Source of the DNA: Lachnospiraceae bacterium
Lineage (GTDB): Bacteria > Bacillota > Clostridia > Lachnospirales > Lachnospiraceae
Direction of reading: 5' to 3'
Assembly: GCA_015056945.1 (NCBI GenBank)
Contig: SVFH01000002.1
Span: forward strand, 1-64,000
Length of the DNA stretch: 64,000 nt
Shown: positions 18,594-28,963 of the stretch, piece by piece
Position numbering within the stretch: position 1 is the first letter of the stretch
Layout of the letters: the number at the start of each line of letters is the position of its first letter
Made by a program: the position numbers and the translations under genes
Notes under the pieces: model-generated
The model's input: only the letters and a program-made list of their open reading frames with translations
Databases searched by the model: none
What the model was told of the DNA's origin: nothing

Positions 18594-20303
18594 CTAGCGC
18601 TGCACGCGTCCGGAAGCGTCACCGCCGGCAAGCTTCTTTACTTCATCCACGCTGACCATATTGTAATCGCCTTCCACTGCGTGCTTTAAGCAGCTTGCAG
18701 CAACCGCGAATTCAATGGTATCAGCAGGTGCATATGCATGAGCCATTGCATAAATCAGTCCGGCACCGAAGGAATCTCCGCCACCTACACGGTCTACAAT
18801 ATGCACCGGATATTTTTTACTGAAATAGAACTCTTGCGTATCATAGAGCATTGCTGCCCAGTTATTGTCATTGGCTGATAAGGATTCACGCAATGTGATT
18901 GCCACATAAGAGAACCCGAAACGAGCTGCGAGCTGACGCGCAACATCCTTGTAGCCCTCATGGCTTAACGTACCACCTGTAATATCCGTATTGCTTGCTT
19001 TAATGCCGAAGACATCTGATGCATCCTCTTCGTTAGCAATGCATACATCCACATATTTACAAAGGCGTCCCATTACTTCGCCGGCTTTCTCTTTGGACCA
19101 GAGTTTATTTCTGTAATTCAAATCACAGCTAATTACAATACCGCGCTCTTTTGCCGCAATGCAGGCTTCTTCACAGATAGCCGCCAATTCATCCGAAAGT
19201 GCCGGTGTAATACCGGTAAAATGAAACCAGCCTGCGCCTTCAAAAATAGCATCCCAGTTAAAATCCGTTTTGGACGCTGTTGCAATTGCAGAACCAGCTC
19301 TGTCGTAGATGACCTTGGAAGGTCTCTGGCTTGCGCCTTTCTCCAGATAATAGATTCCGACTCTGTCTCCGCCGCGTGTAATCATGGACGTATCCACGCC
19401 GAATTTACGCAGGGAATTTACTGCCATCTGGCCAATTTCATGCTTCGGAAGCTTGGATACGAAAGCGGCATCCATGCCGTAATTTGCAAGGGAAACCGCC
19501 ACATTGGCTTCTCCGCCGCCAAAGGTTGCCTGGAATGTGTCCGCCTGGAGGAAACGATAATATCCTTCCGGCGCAAGGCGAAGCATCAATTCCCCGAATG
19601 TAATGACACGTTTGTCCGCAAGAGACGGACTTCCGATGAGGCATGATTTACTGTTTGGTACCGGTTCCGCCGCTTTGCCGCTAAGCTTTGTCACTACCTT
19701 TTTGGTCAATGCGGTAATAGTCTCCCAGTCGCCTTCTTTTACTGCTTTACCGGGTACCATGAAACTGCCGCCGCAGGCAATTACGTTCTTCAATGCATAA
19801 TAGTCATTCATATTCGCATCCGAAATACCGCCTGTAGGCATGAAGGTTACTTTATTATAAGGTGCGGAAAGTGCCTTAAGCATTTTCACACCGCCGTTTG
19901 CCTCTGCCGGGAAAAATTTCACGCATGTAAGGCCTAAGCTCAATGCCTTCTCAATATCTGAAGGTGTTGCACACCCCGGAAGAATCGGAACATTCTTCGA
20001 CAGACAGTACTGTACCACCTCGGGATTCAAACCCGGGCTTACAATAAACTCTGCGCCTGCCGCAAGTGCTGCATCTACCTGTTCTTTGGTTAATACGGTT
20101 CCTGCACCTACAAACATCTCAGGGCAGGCTTTTTTCATTTCCATGATGCATTTGTCCGCATCGGGAAAACGAAACGTCACTTCCGCGCAGGGAAGTCCGC
20201 CTTCTGTTAACGCACGCGCCAAAGGCACAGCATCTTCCACGCGCTCCAATGCGATGACAGGCACCATTTTCACATTTTTAATCTTTTCCAAAATTGTCTG
20301 CAT
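18594..20303 (-). CDS. eda-kdgK: Fusion: KDPG aldolase + KDG kinase
   Basis: 569 residues. Residues 1-~210 are a KDPG/KHG aldolase: VGAGTVLT, IVSPGLNPEV, LPGCATPSDI and the Schiff-base Lys in CVKFFPAEANGG. After a ~25-residue linker, ~230-569 is a PfkB-type 2-keto-3-deoxygluconate kinase: TFGELMLRLAP, FGGGEANVAVSLA and the C-terminal GGGDSFGAG signature with the catalytic Asp. Both active sites are present. The protein would take KDG from UxuA to KDPG and cleave it to pyruvate and glyceraldehyde-3-phosphate in one polypeptide. In most bacteria these are separate genes. It sits between uxuA and uxuB. Confidence 0.93.
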   Translation of the reverse strand: MQTILEKIKNVKMVPVIALERVEDAVPLARALTEGGLPCAEVTFRFPDADKCIMEMKKACPEMFVGAGTVLTKEQVDAALAAGAEFIVSPGLNPEVVQYCLSKNVPILPGCATPSDIEKALSLGLTCVKFFPAEANGGVKMLKALSAPYNKVTFMPTGGISDANMNDYYALKNVIACGGSFMVPGKAVKEGDWETITALTKKVVTKLSGKAAEPVPNSKSCLIGSPSLADKRVITFGELMLRLAPEGYYRFLQADTFQATFGGGEANVAVSLANYGMDAAFVSKLPKHEIGQMAVNSLRKFGVDTSMITRGGDRVGIYYLEKGASQRPSKVIYDRAGSAIATASKTDFNWDAIFEGAGWFHFTGITPALSDELAAICEEACIAAKERGIVISCDLNYRNKLWSKEKAGEVMGRLCKYVDVCIANEEDASDVFGIKASNTDITGGTLSHEGYKDVARQLAARFGFSYVAITLRESLSANDNNWAAMLYDTQEFYFSKKYPVHIVDRVGGGDSFGAGLIYAMAHAYAPADTIEFAVAASCLKHAVEGDYNMVSVDEVKKLAGGDASGRVQR

Positions 20304-20326
20304 AAAGCCTTAAACCTCAATTCCTT

Positions 20327-21394
20327 TTATTGATTTGATTTCACAATGGCTTCCCAAAGGCCGTTTAAATAGCTTGCGCCGAGCGCACGGTCATAGAGAC
20401 CGTAACCGGGCATTGCCACCTCATCCCAGATCATTCTTCCGTGATCGGGGCGCAACGGGCCATCAAAGCCGATATCATAAAGTGCTTTCATAATTGCATA
20501 CATATCGAAATCACCATCTTCCGATAAGTGTGCTGATTCCTCGAAATTCGTATCAGAATGGAACTTCAGATTGCGCACATGGGCAAAATGAATTCTTCCC
20601 TTCATCGCATGAATGGAATCCACAAGGTCATTCTCGCGATTGGTTCCGTAAGAACCGGTGCAGAAAGTCACACCGTTATGCGGGTTGTCCACAGCCTTGA
20701 GCATCTTTAAGATTTTATCCTTGCTGGTGATAATGCGGGAAAGGCCGTATACGCTCCATGCCGGATCGTCCGGATGAATTGCCATATTGATGTCATACTT
20801 ATCGCAGACCGGCATAATCGCTTTCAGGAAATACACAAGATTATTGAAAAGCTTCTCCTCATCAATGTCTTTGTACATTTCAAAAAGTCTGCGTACATCC
20901 GCCATACGCTCCGGCTCCCACCCCGGAAGTATGTAACCGTTGCAATCCTCTTTCAGGGATTCAAAAATATTATCGGGATTGATTCTGTCGATAGCATCCT
21001 GTGTATATGCCATTACCGTGGAACCGTCCGCACGCATACGTGCAAGCTCTGTTCTGGTCCAGTCAAAAACAGGCATGAAATTATAGCAAACCATGTGGAT
21101 GTCTGCTTCACCCAGACGTTCCAACGTCTTAATATAGTTATCGATACACTCATCGCGGTTCGCAGCGCCGACTTTAATGGCATCACAGACATTTACGCTT
21201 TCGATACCGGAGATTTTTAATCCTGCATCTTCTACTTCTTTTTTTAATTTCAAGATAGCGTCCTTCTCCCATGCTTCTCCCGGTACGGAATCATAAAGGG
21301 TTGTGATGACTCCCTTCACACCTGCAATCTGGCGAATCTGCTTCAATGTTACGGAATCATGGCCGGTGCCAAACCATCTGAATGTCATTTCCAT
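20327..21394 (-). CDS. uxuA: Mannonate dehydratase
   Basis: 355 residues, full length for UxuA, which dehydrates D-mannonate to 2-keto-3-deoxygluconate. Family motifs: FRWFGTGHDSVTLKQIRQI at the start, YNFMPVFDWTRT, AIHPDDPAWSVYGLSRI, FCTGSYG, HFAHVRN and RPDHGRMIWDE; the Cys and His residues among these bind the metal. Between GH2 (34 bases upstream) and the kinase-aldolase (23 bases downstream), so one transcript. Confidence 0.95.
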   Translation of the reverse strand: MEMTFRWFGTGHDSVTLKQIRQIAGVKGVITTLYDSVPGEAWEKDAILKLKKEVEDAGLKISGIESVNVCDAIKVGAANRDECIDNYIKTLERLGEADIHMVCYNFMPVFDWTRTELARMRADGSTVMAYTQDAIDRINPDNIFESLKEDCNGYILPGWEPERMADVRRLFEMYKDIDEEKLFNNLVYFLKAIMPVCDKYDINMAIHPDDPAWSVYGLSRIITSKDKILKMLKAVDNPHNGVTFCTGSYGTNRENDLVDSIHAMKGRIHFAHVRNLKFHSDTNFEESAHLSEDGDFDMYAIMKALYDIGFDGPLRPDHGRMIWDEVAMPGYGLYDRALGASYLNGLWEAIVKSNQ

Positions 21395-21427
21395 AATTCT
21401 TTTTTACCTCTCTCTTTCCGAACGTCT

Positions 21428-24400
21428 TCATTCGCAATATTCCGGAAAAGCAAACCACTTCAAATCCATGTTGCTGCCCGGTAAAAACAAAAGAGTCAAC
21501 GTTCCTTTTCCTCTTATTGGTTTTATTTCATTATCGATAACATTATACTCTTTGCTATATTTTATTTCAATTGTATCACGGATACTTTCGTACTTTGTTT
21601 CAAATAAAAGTACCATTGTATTCTGCGCATGATTTCCCCTGATACACAAGCGGATTTTTTTTGCCCCTTCTCCGCTAAAATCAAGGTTTTCGAACACAAT
21701 TGAAACATTGTTTCCGATTCCTGTGATTTCATCCTCTTTCACCTGATAACTGTCACCGTAAATTCTGTTATTATTCTTTGCAGGAATCGGCTTTTTTAAA
21801 CATGAAAAATGTTCAAATACAAAGCCTTTGATATGTGCTTTGCGCTGTAATTCAATGCTAAAGTCCGTCACACCGCACAGTTTCCCATCCAACAGAAAGG
21901 TTTCTTCCTGATACCGGTTCCAAATAGATTTACGTTCATAAATCCGTTCACCTAAAAATCTGCTTTCCGCTCCGTACGGAACACCTTCCCAAAACCGAAG
22001 TACAAGCGGTCTGCTTTCCAGTTCAAAAATGGGAATCTTCACACAGTCTGCGCCTTCATCCGTGAAGTCCAGATTCTGATATACGACATAGCTGTTTTCT
22101 TCCCTCGGACTTGCGAAACCTTTCTCGTTTCCCATTCCGATGTTTCCGGAACTTTCGTCGTAATCCAAGCCCTGTATAAAAGCAAACGGTGAGCGGTTTT
22201 TCTCACCAAAGCCCTGCAAAGTAAGCTCAAGTTGCGAAATCACACGGTAAACCGTCTTTTCACTTTCTTTTTTACCTCCGAGCAATCCGCCGTTAGCGGA
22301 GAGTGCCTGAATCCGCACAGTTCCGTCTCCAAGCCCTTTTACTCTGACTTTGTCCGCATTGTCCGAAAGAATCTCTATTTCGGCAATCCGGCTTTCTACA
22401 CCGTTCTCGCGGGTAATCCGCCAGATAATATCCTTAAAAGATGCGCTCGCAGGCCTGATGATTGCTTGTATCTCCAATGTACTTTGCTGCGGTGTCAGAA
22501 CACATTCGCGCTCAGGAATCAGCTCTATCTTGCGAATCGGCTTCTCTCCCGGAACCTCCGTAACATGTATCGTAATGAATCCGGCAGTCTGACGGAACCG
22601 TAGCAATGCCATCAGTTTCCCTGAAAACAGCCGTCTCTCATGTGATTGATAGGACGTGAAATCCGTGCTGTCACCGTTATCAAGCGCAAGCAATGTTGCG
22701 GGCCCCTCTACCTCCACATGCACATAATCCGTGGCATTCTCAACGACAATTCCGTTTTGGTCCACCGCCTGAATCGTTACAAAACACAACTCTCCCATTT
22801 CCGGTTTCCACTCAAACGCATTCGGCGTAGCCATGAAAGAAACCGTATCGCCAAACGACTGCTGCGTCATTTCTGCGGCAACCGAACCGTTTGCATCATA
22901 TCCGACCGCGCGTAACACGCCGGGCGCATATTTCAGCTTACGGTGCGCCAAAAAAGTGTCTCCGTTTTGATGGTCAATCCTCTGTTTTCCGCAAGAAATA
23001 TCATTCCAAAACAACTCCACCCATTCCAGATTCGATGCAATAAGGACATCTATTTCCTGTCCCGGATTAAAGTCCCAATACGGATACAGATGCACAAACG
23101 GCTCCTTTGCGGCATCCGTCCATGCTGCTTTATACGTATAAAAGGAATCCTTCGGAAATCCTGCCGTATCCACCTGACCGAAATAGCAGTTTTTGGTATG
23201 ATACGGGGTCGGTTCCCCAAGATAATCTATACCGGACCAGATGAACTGTCCGAGACTATACTCCGTGTCACGTTCCCTGCACAATACGGCCGAAGGATTT
23301 ATAGCGCCCCAGCTCGTCGTACTGTTTCCGAGTGATGAACACTGCATATCATCTTCTGATAAAAGCGGTGTGCTTAAAGGGAAATGATATATTCCCCTGC
23401 TCTGTACGCACGAGGCCGTCTCACTTCCGTAGATAACACGCTTCGGATATTTACGATGATGCGCATCGTAAAGTTTTTCTCCATAATTGTAACCGACAAT
23501 ACCGACGGCGTCTGCGCATTTCTGCGCCGGTTCCCAAAGCAGATAATTTGAACCGAATGTTATTTCTGCATTTCCAAAAGGGTCATGCTTCTTAACCTCT
23601 TCCATCAGCTTCAACGTCCATTCGTATCCCTTTTCTCCGGCATGAATATCATAGATTTCATTACCGATAGACCACAGAATAACGCTCGGATGATTGCGGT
23701 CTCTTTTAATCCAGCTTGCAACATCCGTTTCCATACGGTCTGCAAAAAACAGACTGTAATCAAATTTATTTTTAGGAAGCTCCCAGACATCAAATGCCTC
23801 ATTTACAACCATAAGTCCCAAAGAATCACAAAGTGAAAGGACCTCCGGTGCCGGCGGATTATGTGCCGTCCGGATGGCGTTCGCTCCCATTTCTTTCATA
23901 AGCATCAATTGACGCTTGGCCGCATCCTTGTGAAATGCAGTGCCTAAGCATCCCAAATCATGGTGCAGACATACACCTTTTAGTTTCTCTTTATGCCCGT
24001 TTACAATCAGTCCCCTGTCCGGGTCAAATTCAACGGTCCGATATCCGATTTGTAAACATTCCCAATCTGTCTCAATGTCATCTTGATAAAGCGTTAATGT
24101 CAATGTGTATAATTGCGGCATCTCCGGTGACCAAAGAAGCGGATTACGTACGGGAAACGCAAACAGAAAGCAACCGTCCTTTCCGATTTCTTTCACTGTT
24201 CCTTCTGCAACCATCTCCTGTATGTCCGTTGATGTTAACTTCCAACCGATACCGATTCGTTTCGAACCCTCTTTTGATTGGATTCGACCGGAAACTGTTG
24301 TTTTCCAGAATTCTTCTGCCTCTTTTACATTGTTGACATAGCACTCCTGCGGAAGGAAATGTGTTGCCTCTTTCTGAATCAGCCACACATTCCGATAAAT

Positions 24401-24799
24401 TCCTGCACCGGTATACCAGCGTGAATTCGGCAGACAATAATTGCATACAACGACGATTTCATTTACCCCTTTTTTAATGAAACCGGACAATGGCACAATA
24501 AAAGAAGTATACCCGTTTTGCCACGTACATGCGCATCGGCCGTTAATAAAAATGTGACAATCCTGAGTCACTCCCTCAAAATACAGATATAAAATCTGTT
24601 CGATACAATTTACGTCAAACTCTCTATAATAATAGCCATGACTGCTCTTTTCATACAAATCCGTATCCGCTACAATCCAGTCATGCGGAAGTGTTATTTT
24701 TTGCGTAAAATCACTTTTTTCCGGAAGATTCAATTCCTCCAGGGGACCATTACGCATTATAAAATACCAGTTTTTATCAAAAGAATGATAAGATTTCAT
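21428..24799 (-). CDS. GH2 family glycoside hydrolase with C-terminal beta domains
   Basis: 1123 residues. Order: sugar-binding jelly roll (~1-165; LPHDWIV, GVTQDCHIFING), Ig-like (~165-265), TIM barrel (~265-570) and several C-terminal Ig/CBM-like beta domains (~590-1123). The acid/base Glu lies in LWSIGNEIYD and the nucleophile Glu in YGSETASC; RTAHNPPAPE is also typical. Family activity ranges over beta-galactosidase, beta-glucuronidase and others. The context suggests an exo-enzyme on xylan side chains, but the sugar cannot be called. No signal peptide. It lies between the ABC importer and uxuA. Confidence 0.9.
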   Translation of the reverse strand: MKSYHSFDKNWYFIMRNGPLEELNLPEKSDFTQKITLPHDWIVADTDLYEKSSHGYYYREFDVNCIEQILYLYFEGVTQDCHIFINGRCACTWQNGYTSFIVPLSGFIKKGVNEIVVVCNYCLPNSRWYTGAGIYRNVWLIQKEATHFLPQECYVNNVKEAEEFWKTTVSGRIQSKEGSKRIGIGWKLTSTDIQEMVAEGTVKEIGKDGCFLFAFPVRNPLLWSPEMPQLYTLTLTLYQDDIETDWECLQIGYRTVEFDPDRGLIVNGHKEKLKGVCLHHDLGCLGTAFHKDAAKRQLMLMKEMGANAIRTAHNPPAPEVLSLCDSLGLMVVNEAFDVWELPKNKFDYSLFFADRMETDVASWIKRDRNHPSVILWSIGNEIYDIHAGEKGYEWTLKLMEEVKKHDPFGNAEITFGSNYLLWEPAQKCADAVGIVGYNYGEKLYDAHHRKYPKRVIYGSETASCVQSRGIYHFPLSTPLLSEDDMQCSSLGNSTTSWGAINPSAVLCRERDTEYSLGQFIWSGIDYLGEPTPYHTKNCYFGQVDTAGFPKDSFYTYKAAWTDAAKEPFVHLYPYWDFNPGQEIDVLIASNLEWVELFWNDISCGKQRIDHQNGDTFLAHRKLKYAPGVLRAVGYDANGSVAAEMTQQSFGDTVSFMATPNAFEWKPEMGELCFVTIQAVDQNGIVVENATDYVHVEVEGPATLLALDNGDSTDFTSYQSHERRLFSGKLMALLRFRQTAGFITIHVTEVPGEKPIRKIELIPERECVLTPQQSTLEIQAIIRPASASFKDIIWRITRENGVESRIAEIEILSDNADKVRVKGLGDGTVRIQALSANGGLLGGKKESEKTVYRVISQLELTLQGFGEKNRSPFAFIQGLDYDESSGNIGMGNEKGFASPREENSYVVYQNLDFTDEGADCVKIPIFELESRPLVLRFWEGVPYGAESRFLGERIYERKSIWNRYQEETFLLDGKLCGVTDFSIELQRKAHIKGFVFEHFSCLKKPIPAKNNNRIYGDSYQVKEDEITGIGNNVSIVFENLDFSGEGAKKIRLCIRGNHAQNTMVLLFETKYESIRDTIEIKYSKEYNVIDNEIKPIRGKGTLTLLFLPGSNMDLKWFAFPEYCE

Positions 24800-24836
24800 T
24801 TTACCCTCTTTTATAAATGCCGCTCATTGAGAGACA

Positions 24837-24862
24837 AAAGGGGCTTCGTATGAAACCCCTTT
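24837..24862 (-). terminator. Hairpin after the solute-binding protein gene
   Basis: AAAGGGG (24837-24843) pairs with CCCCTTT (24856-24862) just after the 24886 stop; few T follow on the minus strand. It may cap the abundant importer mRNA while allowing read-through into GH2. Confidence 0.6.
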
Positions 24863-24885
24863 CGCCATACAACTTTTTTATGTTT

Positions 24886-26616
24886 TTATCTGGAATGAAT
24901 GTCGTTGTAAAGATCTACTACAGACTGGCTGTTGGAAGCTTCACAATCTTTGATGTAAGCATCCCAATCAGCGTTGATGTCTTTTTTGCCTGTTACAAAG
25001 TTCAATGTCCATGCATTGATTTTATCCTTTAACGGAGTCATCCAAAGGTTCAACTGCTCGTTCTCATCAGGAGTAGAAGCAAGAGGCGGGTTGATGGATC
25101 TCAAACCACGATAGTTGGAAACTCTGTCACAGAAATCCTGTGTTTCCGGTGTGAAGTTATCTGTCATCTGTGCAACAGTGTGACCGTACCAGAAGTTACC
25201 GCCTGCATAACCATACTCAAGACGCATATCCTTGTTGTCTTCTGTATCATCAGGAGTAGGATCGCCGTAGCCGAGACCGCCGCAGAACCAACCGTCGATA
25301 AGCTGTTTCTTGCCGTCTACAACTTCGTATGTCTCACCTTCAATACCCCATTTGATAAGGTCATAAGCCTGATCTGAGTACCATAACCAGTCAACGAAAC
25401 GAAGCATTTTGATGAATTCTTCTTCACCAAGTTCTTCATAAGCTTTGGTTGTAATCATAACACCATTTTCAAGTCTTGTATTTTCAGCCATTGTTGCATT
25501 GCTTCCCTGAGGAATAACGCAAAGGTATGTTTCGTATGCACCATCGCCGAGCGCTTCCTGTAAACCGGAATTGAAAGCAGCAATCTGTCCACGGTTTGTA
25601 CTGATGATAGCAGTTTCGCCACGGAAGAATTTGTTTGTAGCTGTAGAGTCATCCTGTGTAAATGTTTCAGGATCAAGGATTCCGCCTGCAACAAACTTGT
25701 TTGCCATTGTTACGAATTCCTTATAGTCTTCTGTTGTAGAAGATAAGTACCAGGAATTGCTTGCTTCATCATACATCATGCAGTCACCTACTGCCCAGCC
25801 GGAAGCTACACCGTATGTGTAACCCATAAGTTTCAAAAGGTTACCACCGGACTGCTGTCCTGATTCAGCACCACACCATAAGTCAGACCAGATGTAGTCG
25901 CTTTCTGTACACATACCTTCTGCTACCATGTATGCTTTTACTTTCACAAGTGCATCATATAAATCATCCCATGTCCAATCCTTTTCGATTGCAGGAACAT
26001 CAACGCCTGCTGCTTCAAAAAGGTCTTTTCTGATCATGAATGTGTAGTCCTGAAGCGGTTTCTCAAGCATACCGGGAAGACGATAGTAGTTTCCGTCGTT
26101 ACGTGTAATGGTTGCAAGGTCTGCTTCCATATCATATGTTTCAACAAAGTTTGTGAAATTAGGCATGAACTGTGTCCACTTGGAAACGGGAACAACTGCG
26201 CCACCGTCTACATACTTGGACTCATCATATATCTTCGGGATAATGTAAGGTGCATCACCTGCGGATACGCTCAATGCAATCTTATTGTCATAATCACCGG
26301 AGTCAATTGCCGTAATTTCAAGCTCAACATTTGTTAACTCTTTGATTTTGGCAAAAACACCGTCTGTTTTCCACTGGTCTGTCATAGGATACCAGGATGC
26401 ATCACTAAATGCCATGGAATACTTCACGGGTTCATCTGAATAGAAGGTATCACCAAAGGTGTAACCTAAATCTTCTGCTTCTTCAGAAGCTTCAGCGCTG
26501 CTTACGGCTTCGCTGGTCGGTGCAGGTTCAGATGAGGTTCCTGCATCGGATGTACATGCTGCTGCAGAGAAAAGCATCACTGCAGAAAGCATTGTGCACA
26601 ATAACTTTTTCTTCAT
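24886..26616 (-). CDS. ABC transporter oligosaccharide-binding lipoprotein
   Basis: 576 residues from the ATG at 26616 (GGAGG upstream). Lipoprotein signal: MKKKLLCTMLSAVMLF followed by the lipobox SAAAC. A spacer rich in Ser, Glu and Ala leads to a family-1 extracellular solute-binding domain of the long LplA/YtcQ kind (~550 residues). It sits first-binding in the importer with the two permeases upstream. YtcQ/LplB/YtcP-type systems include the aldotetraouronate importer AguEFG of Geobacillus, which matches this locus, so the likely cargo is (methyl)glucuronoxylo-oligosaccharides (inference from context). No ATPase gene is present; a shared MsmK-like ATPase elsewhere would be needed. Confidence 0.9.
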   Translation of the reverse strand: MKKKLLCTMLSAVMLFSAAACTSDAGTSSEPAPTSEAVSSAEASEEAEDLGYTFGDTFYSDEPVKYSMAFSDASWYPMTDQWKTDGVFAKIKELTNVELEITAIDSGDYDNKIALSVSAGDAPYIIPKIYDESKYVDGGAVVPVSKWTQFMPNFTNFVETYDMEADLATITRNDGNYYRLPGMLEKPLQDYTFMIRKDLFEAAGVDVPAIEKDWTWDDLYDALVKVKAYMVAEGMCTESDYIWSDLWCGAESGQQSGGNLLKLMGYTYGVASGWAVGDCMMYDEASNSWYLSSTTEDYKEFVTMANKFVAGGILDPETFTQDDSTATNKFFRGETAIISTNRGQIAAFNSGLQEALGDGAYETYLCVIPQGSNATMAENTRLENGVMITTKAYEELGEEEFIKMLRFVDWLWYSDQAYDLIKWGIEGETYEVVDGKKQLIDGWFCGGLGYGDPTPDDTEDNKDMRLEYGYAGGNFWYGHTVAQMTDNFTPETQDFCDRVSNYRGLRSINPPLASTPDENEQLNLWMTPLKDKINAWTLNFVTGKKDINADWDAYIKDCEASNSQSVVDLYNDIHSR

Positions 26617-26687
26617 TTCTAAAAATCCTCCATTTTTTCTTTTTATATCATCCTTCCCTATGAAGGAAAATATCACTTTTATACGTT

Positions 26688-27635
26688 TTAGCCCTTAACA
26701 CCACCGAGCATCATACCCTGAACGAAATACTTCTGGATGAACGGGTAGACGCAAATAATGGGAACCGCCATCAGTACCATGGAACAGGACTTGATATTTG
26801 CAGCAATCTGCATACTGTCCGATGAAACCGCACCGGGGTCTGCTGACGTGGATGCGCCGATAATGATCTGGCGCAGATAGTATGCAACCGGCCATTTGTC
26901 GCGGTCATCAAGATACAGAAACGCATTAAACCAGTTACTCCAGTAGCCTGCCATGTAAAACAATGTCATGGTCGCAATAATGGGCTTGGAAAGCGGGATA
27001 ACAATACGGAAAAATACACCAAATTTGGAAAGTCCGTCGATTTCTCCCGCTTCTTCAAGCTCGTGAGGAAGGCTTGTGAAGAAGGATCGCATTAAGAGTA
27101 CATAATACGTACCAATCAAGCCGGGTAAAATAAATGATACAGGATTGTTTCTCAATCCAAGCTCTGTCATCAAAATGTAGTTCGGAATCATACCGCCGCC
27201 AAAATACATCGTAAAAATAATGAACGGTGTAAAAAACTTATTCAGTCTCAAATGTGACTTGGAAAGGGGGTACGCAAGCAAAGCAGTGAAAAACACCGAT
27301 GCGAAAGTACCAAACACAGAGTATAAAACTGTATTCAGGTAGTACCTCTGGAAATCACCTTTTTCCAATACAGACTTATATGTAACCAGATTGAAGTCAA
27401 CCGGGAAAATTGTAACCAATCCTTTTACAATCGCAGCTTCTGAGGAGAAAGACTGCGCCACCAGGTAAAGGAACGGATACAGGGTTGCAGCACAAATAAT
27501 AATCATAAGAATTGTGTTAAAAACCTTGAAGACTTTGTACTGCCAGGATTCTTTTACACGCAGGCTTTTTGCTGTCTGCTTGGTCGAATCCGTCTGTTGT
27601 TTGCTTTTATCAAAAACAATTTCTTCGTTAGCCAT
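26688..27635 (-). CDS. Carbohydrate ABC permease, YtcP/LplC-type
   Basis: 315 residues with six membrane helices and the MalG-type EAA loop (EEAGEIDGLSKFGVFFRIVIPLSKP) that docks the ATPase. The end FVQGMMLGGVKG is typical of the YtcP/LplC branch. GGAGG lies 12 bases before the ATG. It follows the partner permease by 25 bases and precedes the binding-protein gene. Confidence 0.93.
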   Translation of the reverse strand: MANEEIVFDKSKQQTDSTKQTAKSLRVKESWQYKVFKVFNTILMIIICAATLYPFLYLVAQSFSSEAAIVKGLVTIFPVDFNLVTYKSVLEKGDFQRYYLNTVLYSVFGTFASVFFTALLAYPLSKSHLRLNKFFTPFIIFTMYFGGGMIPNYILMTELGLRNNPVSFILPGLIGTYYVLLMRSFFTSLPHELEEAGEIDGLSKFGVFFRIVIPLSKPIIATMTLFYMAGYWSNWFNAFLYLDDRDKWPVAYYLRQIIIGASTSADPGAVSSDSMQIAANIKSCSMVLMAVPIICVYPFIQKYFVQGMMLGGVKG

Positions 27636-27660
27636 AACTGCTCATATCCTCCTTCTATTC

Positions 27661-28701
27661 TTACCACAATCCGTTGCCGGCAGTTTTCTTTGAAATCCAG
27701 TTTGCCAGAGTCAGTAACACCAGGTTGATCAAACCTTCAAACAGACCGATTGCCGTTGCATAACTGTAATTACCGGAGTTAACACCCATTCGATATACGA
27801 GTGTGGATACAATATCAGAAGTCTCATATGTCATCGGGTTATAAAGAAGGAAAACTTTCTCAAATGCGCCTGAAGAGCCAACCAGACCGCCGATATCAAG
27901 AATCAACAATGTTGTGATGGTCGGTAAAATACAGGGAATTGTTACATGAAGCACTCTCTGGAAACGGTTTGCGCCGTCCACGGTTGCCGCCTCATAAAGC
28001 TCAGGGCTGATACCTGCAATTGCTGCAAGATAAAGGATACTTCCCCAGCCAAGTCCCTGCCAGATTCCGGATACAACGAAAATCGTCGGGAACCATTCCG
28101 GAAGCGCAATAAATTCAATTGCCTGCTGACCGATATTCTGTAAAAATGAGTTAATCGGGCCGCTTGTAGAAAGAAGTTCACGAATCATACCCGCAACAAT
28201 AACCATTGAAATAAAGTGTGGCAGATACGATACCGTCTGCACAAATTTTTTCCACGGGAGCCATTTGATTTCATTCAACAGCAAAGCAAAAATCAAAGTC
28301 AGCGGGAAACGTACCACCAAATATGCGATATTCAAAACCAGTGTATTCTTAAATGCACTCCAGAACGCAGGATCATTCAAGAACATCTTAAAATATTTAA
28401 AACCGGACCATTCCGCACCGAAGATACTTCCGCCGGCTTGGAACTTACGGAATGCGATAACATTACCAAACATCGGAATGTAACGAAAAATAACATAATA
28501 GATGACCGGCAGAACAAAGAATGCATATAACGGCCATTCCTTTTTCAAATGTTTCAAAAGTCCTGCCCAGAACTTTCCTTTCTTTTCTTCTTTACTCTGA
28601 TAGCGGGAAGGGTCTTCTGTTGCAATCACACTGTTATCCGGATTGTTTGTTACAACAGCTTCTTCATTGCTTCCGCTCTGCGCTAAATTCTCAGATTCCA
28701 T
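27661..28701 (-). CDS. Carbohydrate ABC permease, LplB-type
   Basis: 346 residues: a cytoplasmic N-terminal tail (~1-50, polar), then six helices with WPLYAFFVLPVIYYVIF as the first, and the EAA loop (YEAATVDGANRFQRVLHVTIP). GGAGGTAACG precedes the ATG. First gene of the importer operon; its promoter overlaps the CTTGTATACAAG palindrome. Confidence 0.93.
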   Translation of the reverse strand: MESENLAQSGSNEEAVVTNNPDNSVIATEDPSRYQSKEEKKGKFWAGLLKHLKKEWPLYAFFVLPVIYYVIFRYIPMFGNVIAFRKFQAGGSIFGAEWSGFKYFKMFLNDPAFWSAFKNTLVLNIAYLVVRFPLTLIFALLLNEIKWLPWKKFVQTVSYLPHFISMVIVAGMIRELLSTSGPINSFLQNIGQQAIEFIALPEWFPTIFVVSGIWQGLGWGSILYLAAIAGISPELYEAATVDGANRFQRVLHVTIPCILPTITTLLILDIGGLVGSSGAFEKVFLLYNPMTYETSDIVSTLVYRMGVNSGNYSYATAIGLFEGLINLVLLTLANWISKKTAGNGLW

Positions 28702-28735
28702 CGTTACCTCCTAAATCACTTCATTTTAGTTTTCT

Positions 28736-28753
28736 ATTATACTTGTATACAAG
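28736..28753 (-). promoter_or_regulatory. ABC operon -10 box with GntR-type operator
   Basis: TATAAT on the minus strand (28736-28741) lies directly next to a perfect 12-bp palindrome CTTGTATACAAG (28742-28753), i.e. inside the spacer where a repressor would block polymerase. The core TTGTATACAA fits FadR-type GntR sites, and such a regulator is encoded at 30387. Confidence 0.6.
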
Positions 28754-28882
28754 CATAATAATATATTTTTCTTGTGATTTCCATTAACATATTTACTTAA
28801 ATACAAAAAATTTTTTGTTAATTTTTACTAAATTTCTTTATTTCATATTCTTTAAACAGTGCTGATGGAGGAGCCGGGGTAT

Positions 28883-28963
28883 CGCCGGGGTATCGCGCGC
28901 CGGGAGTATCGCCGGGGTATCGCGCGCCGGGAGTATCGCTGGGGTGTCGCACGCCGGGAGTAT
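28883..28963. repeat. 27-bp tandem repeat, 3 copies
   Basis: Three units of CGCCGGGGTATCGCGCGCC plus GGGAGTAT at 28883, 28910 and 28937. The unit ends with the GGGAGTAT core of the 82-bp array, into which it runs directly. Confidence 0.8.
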
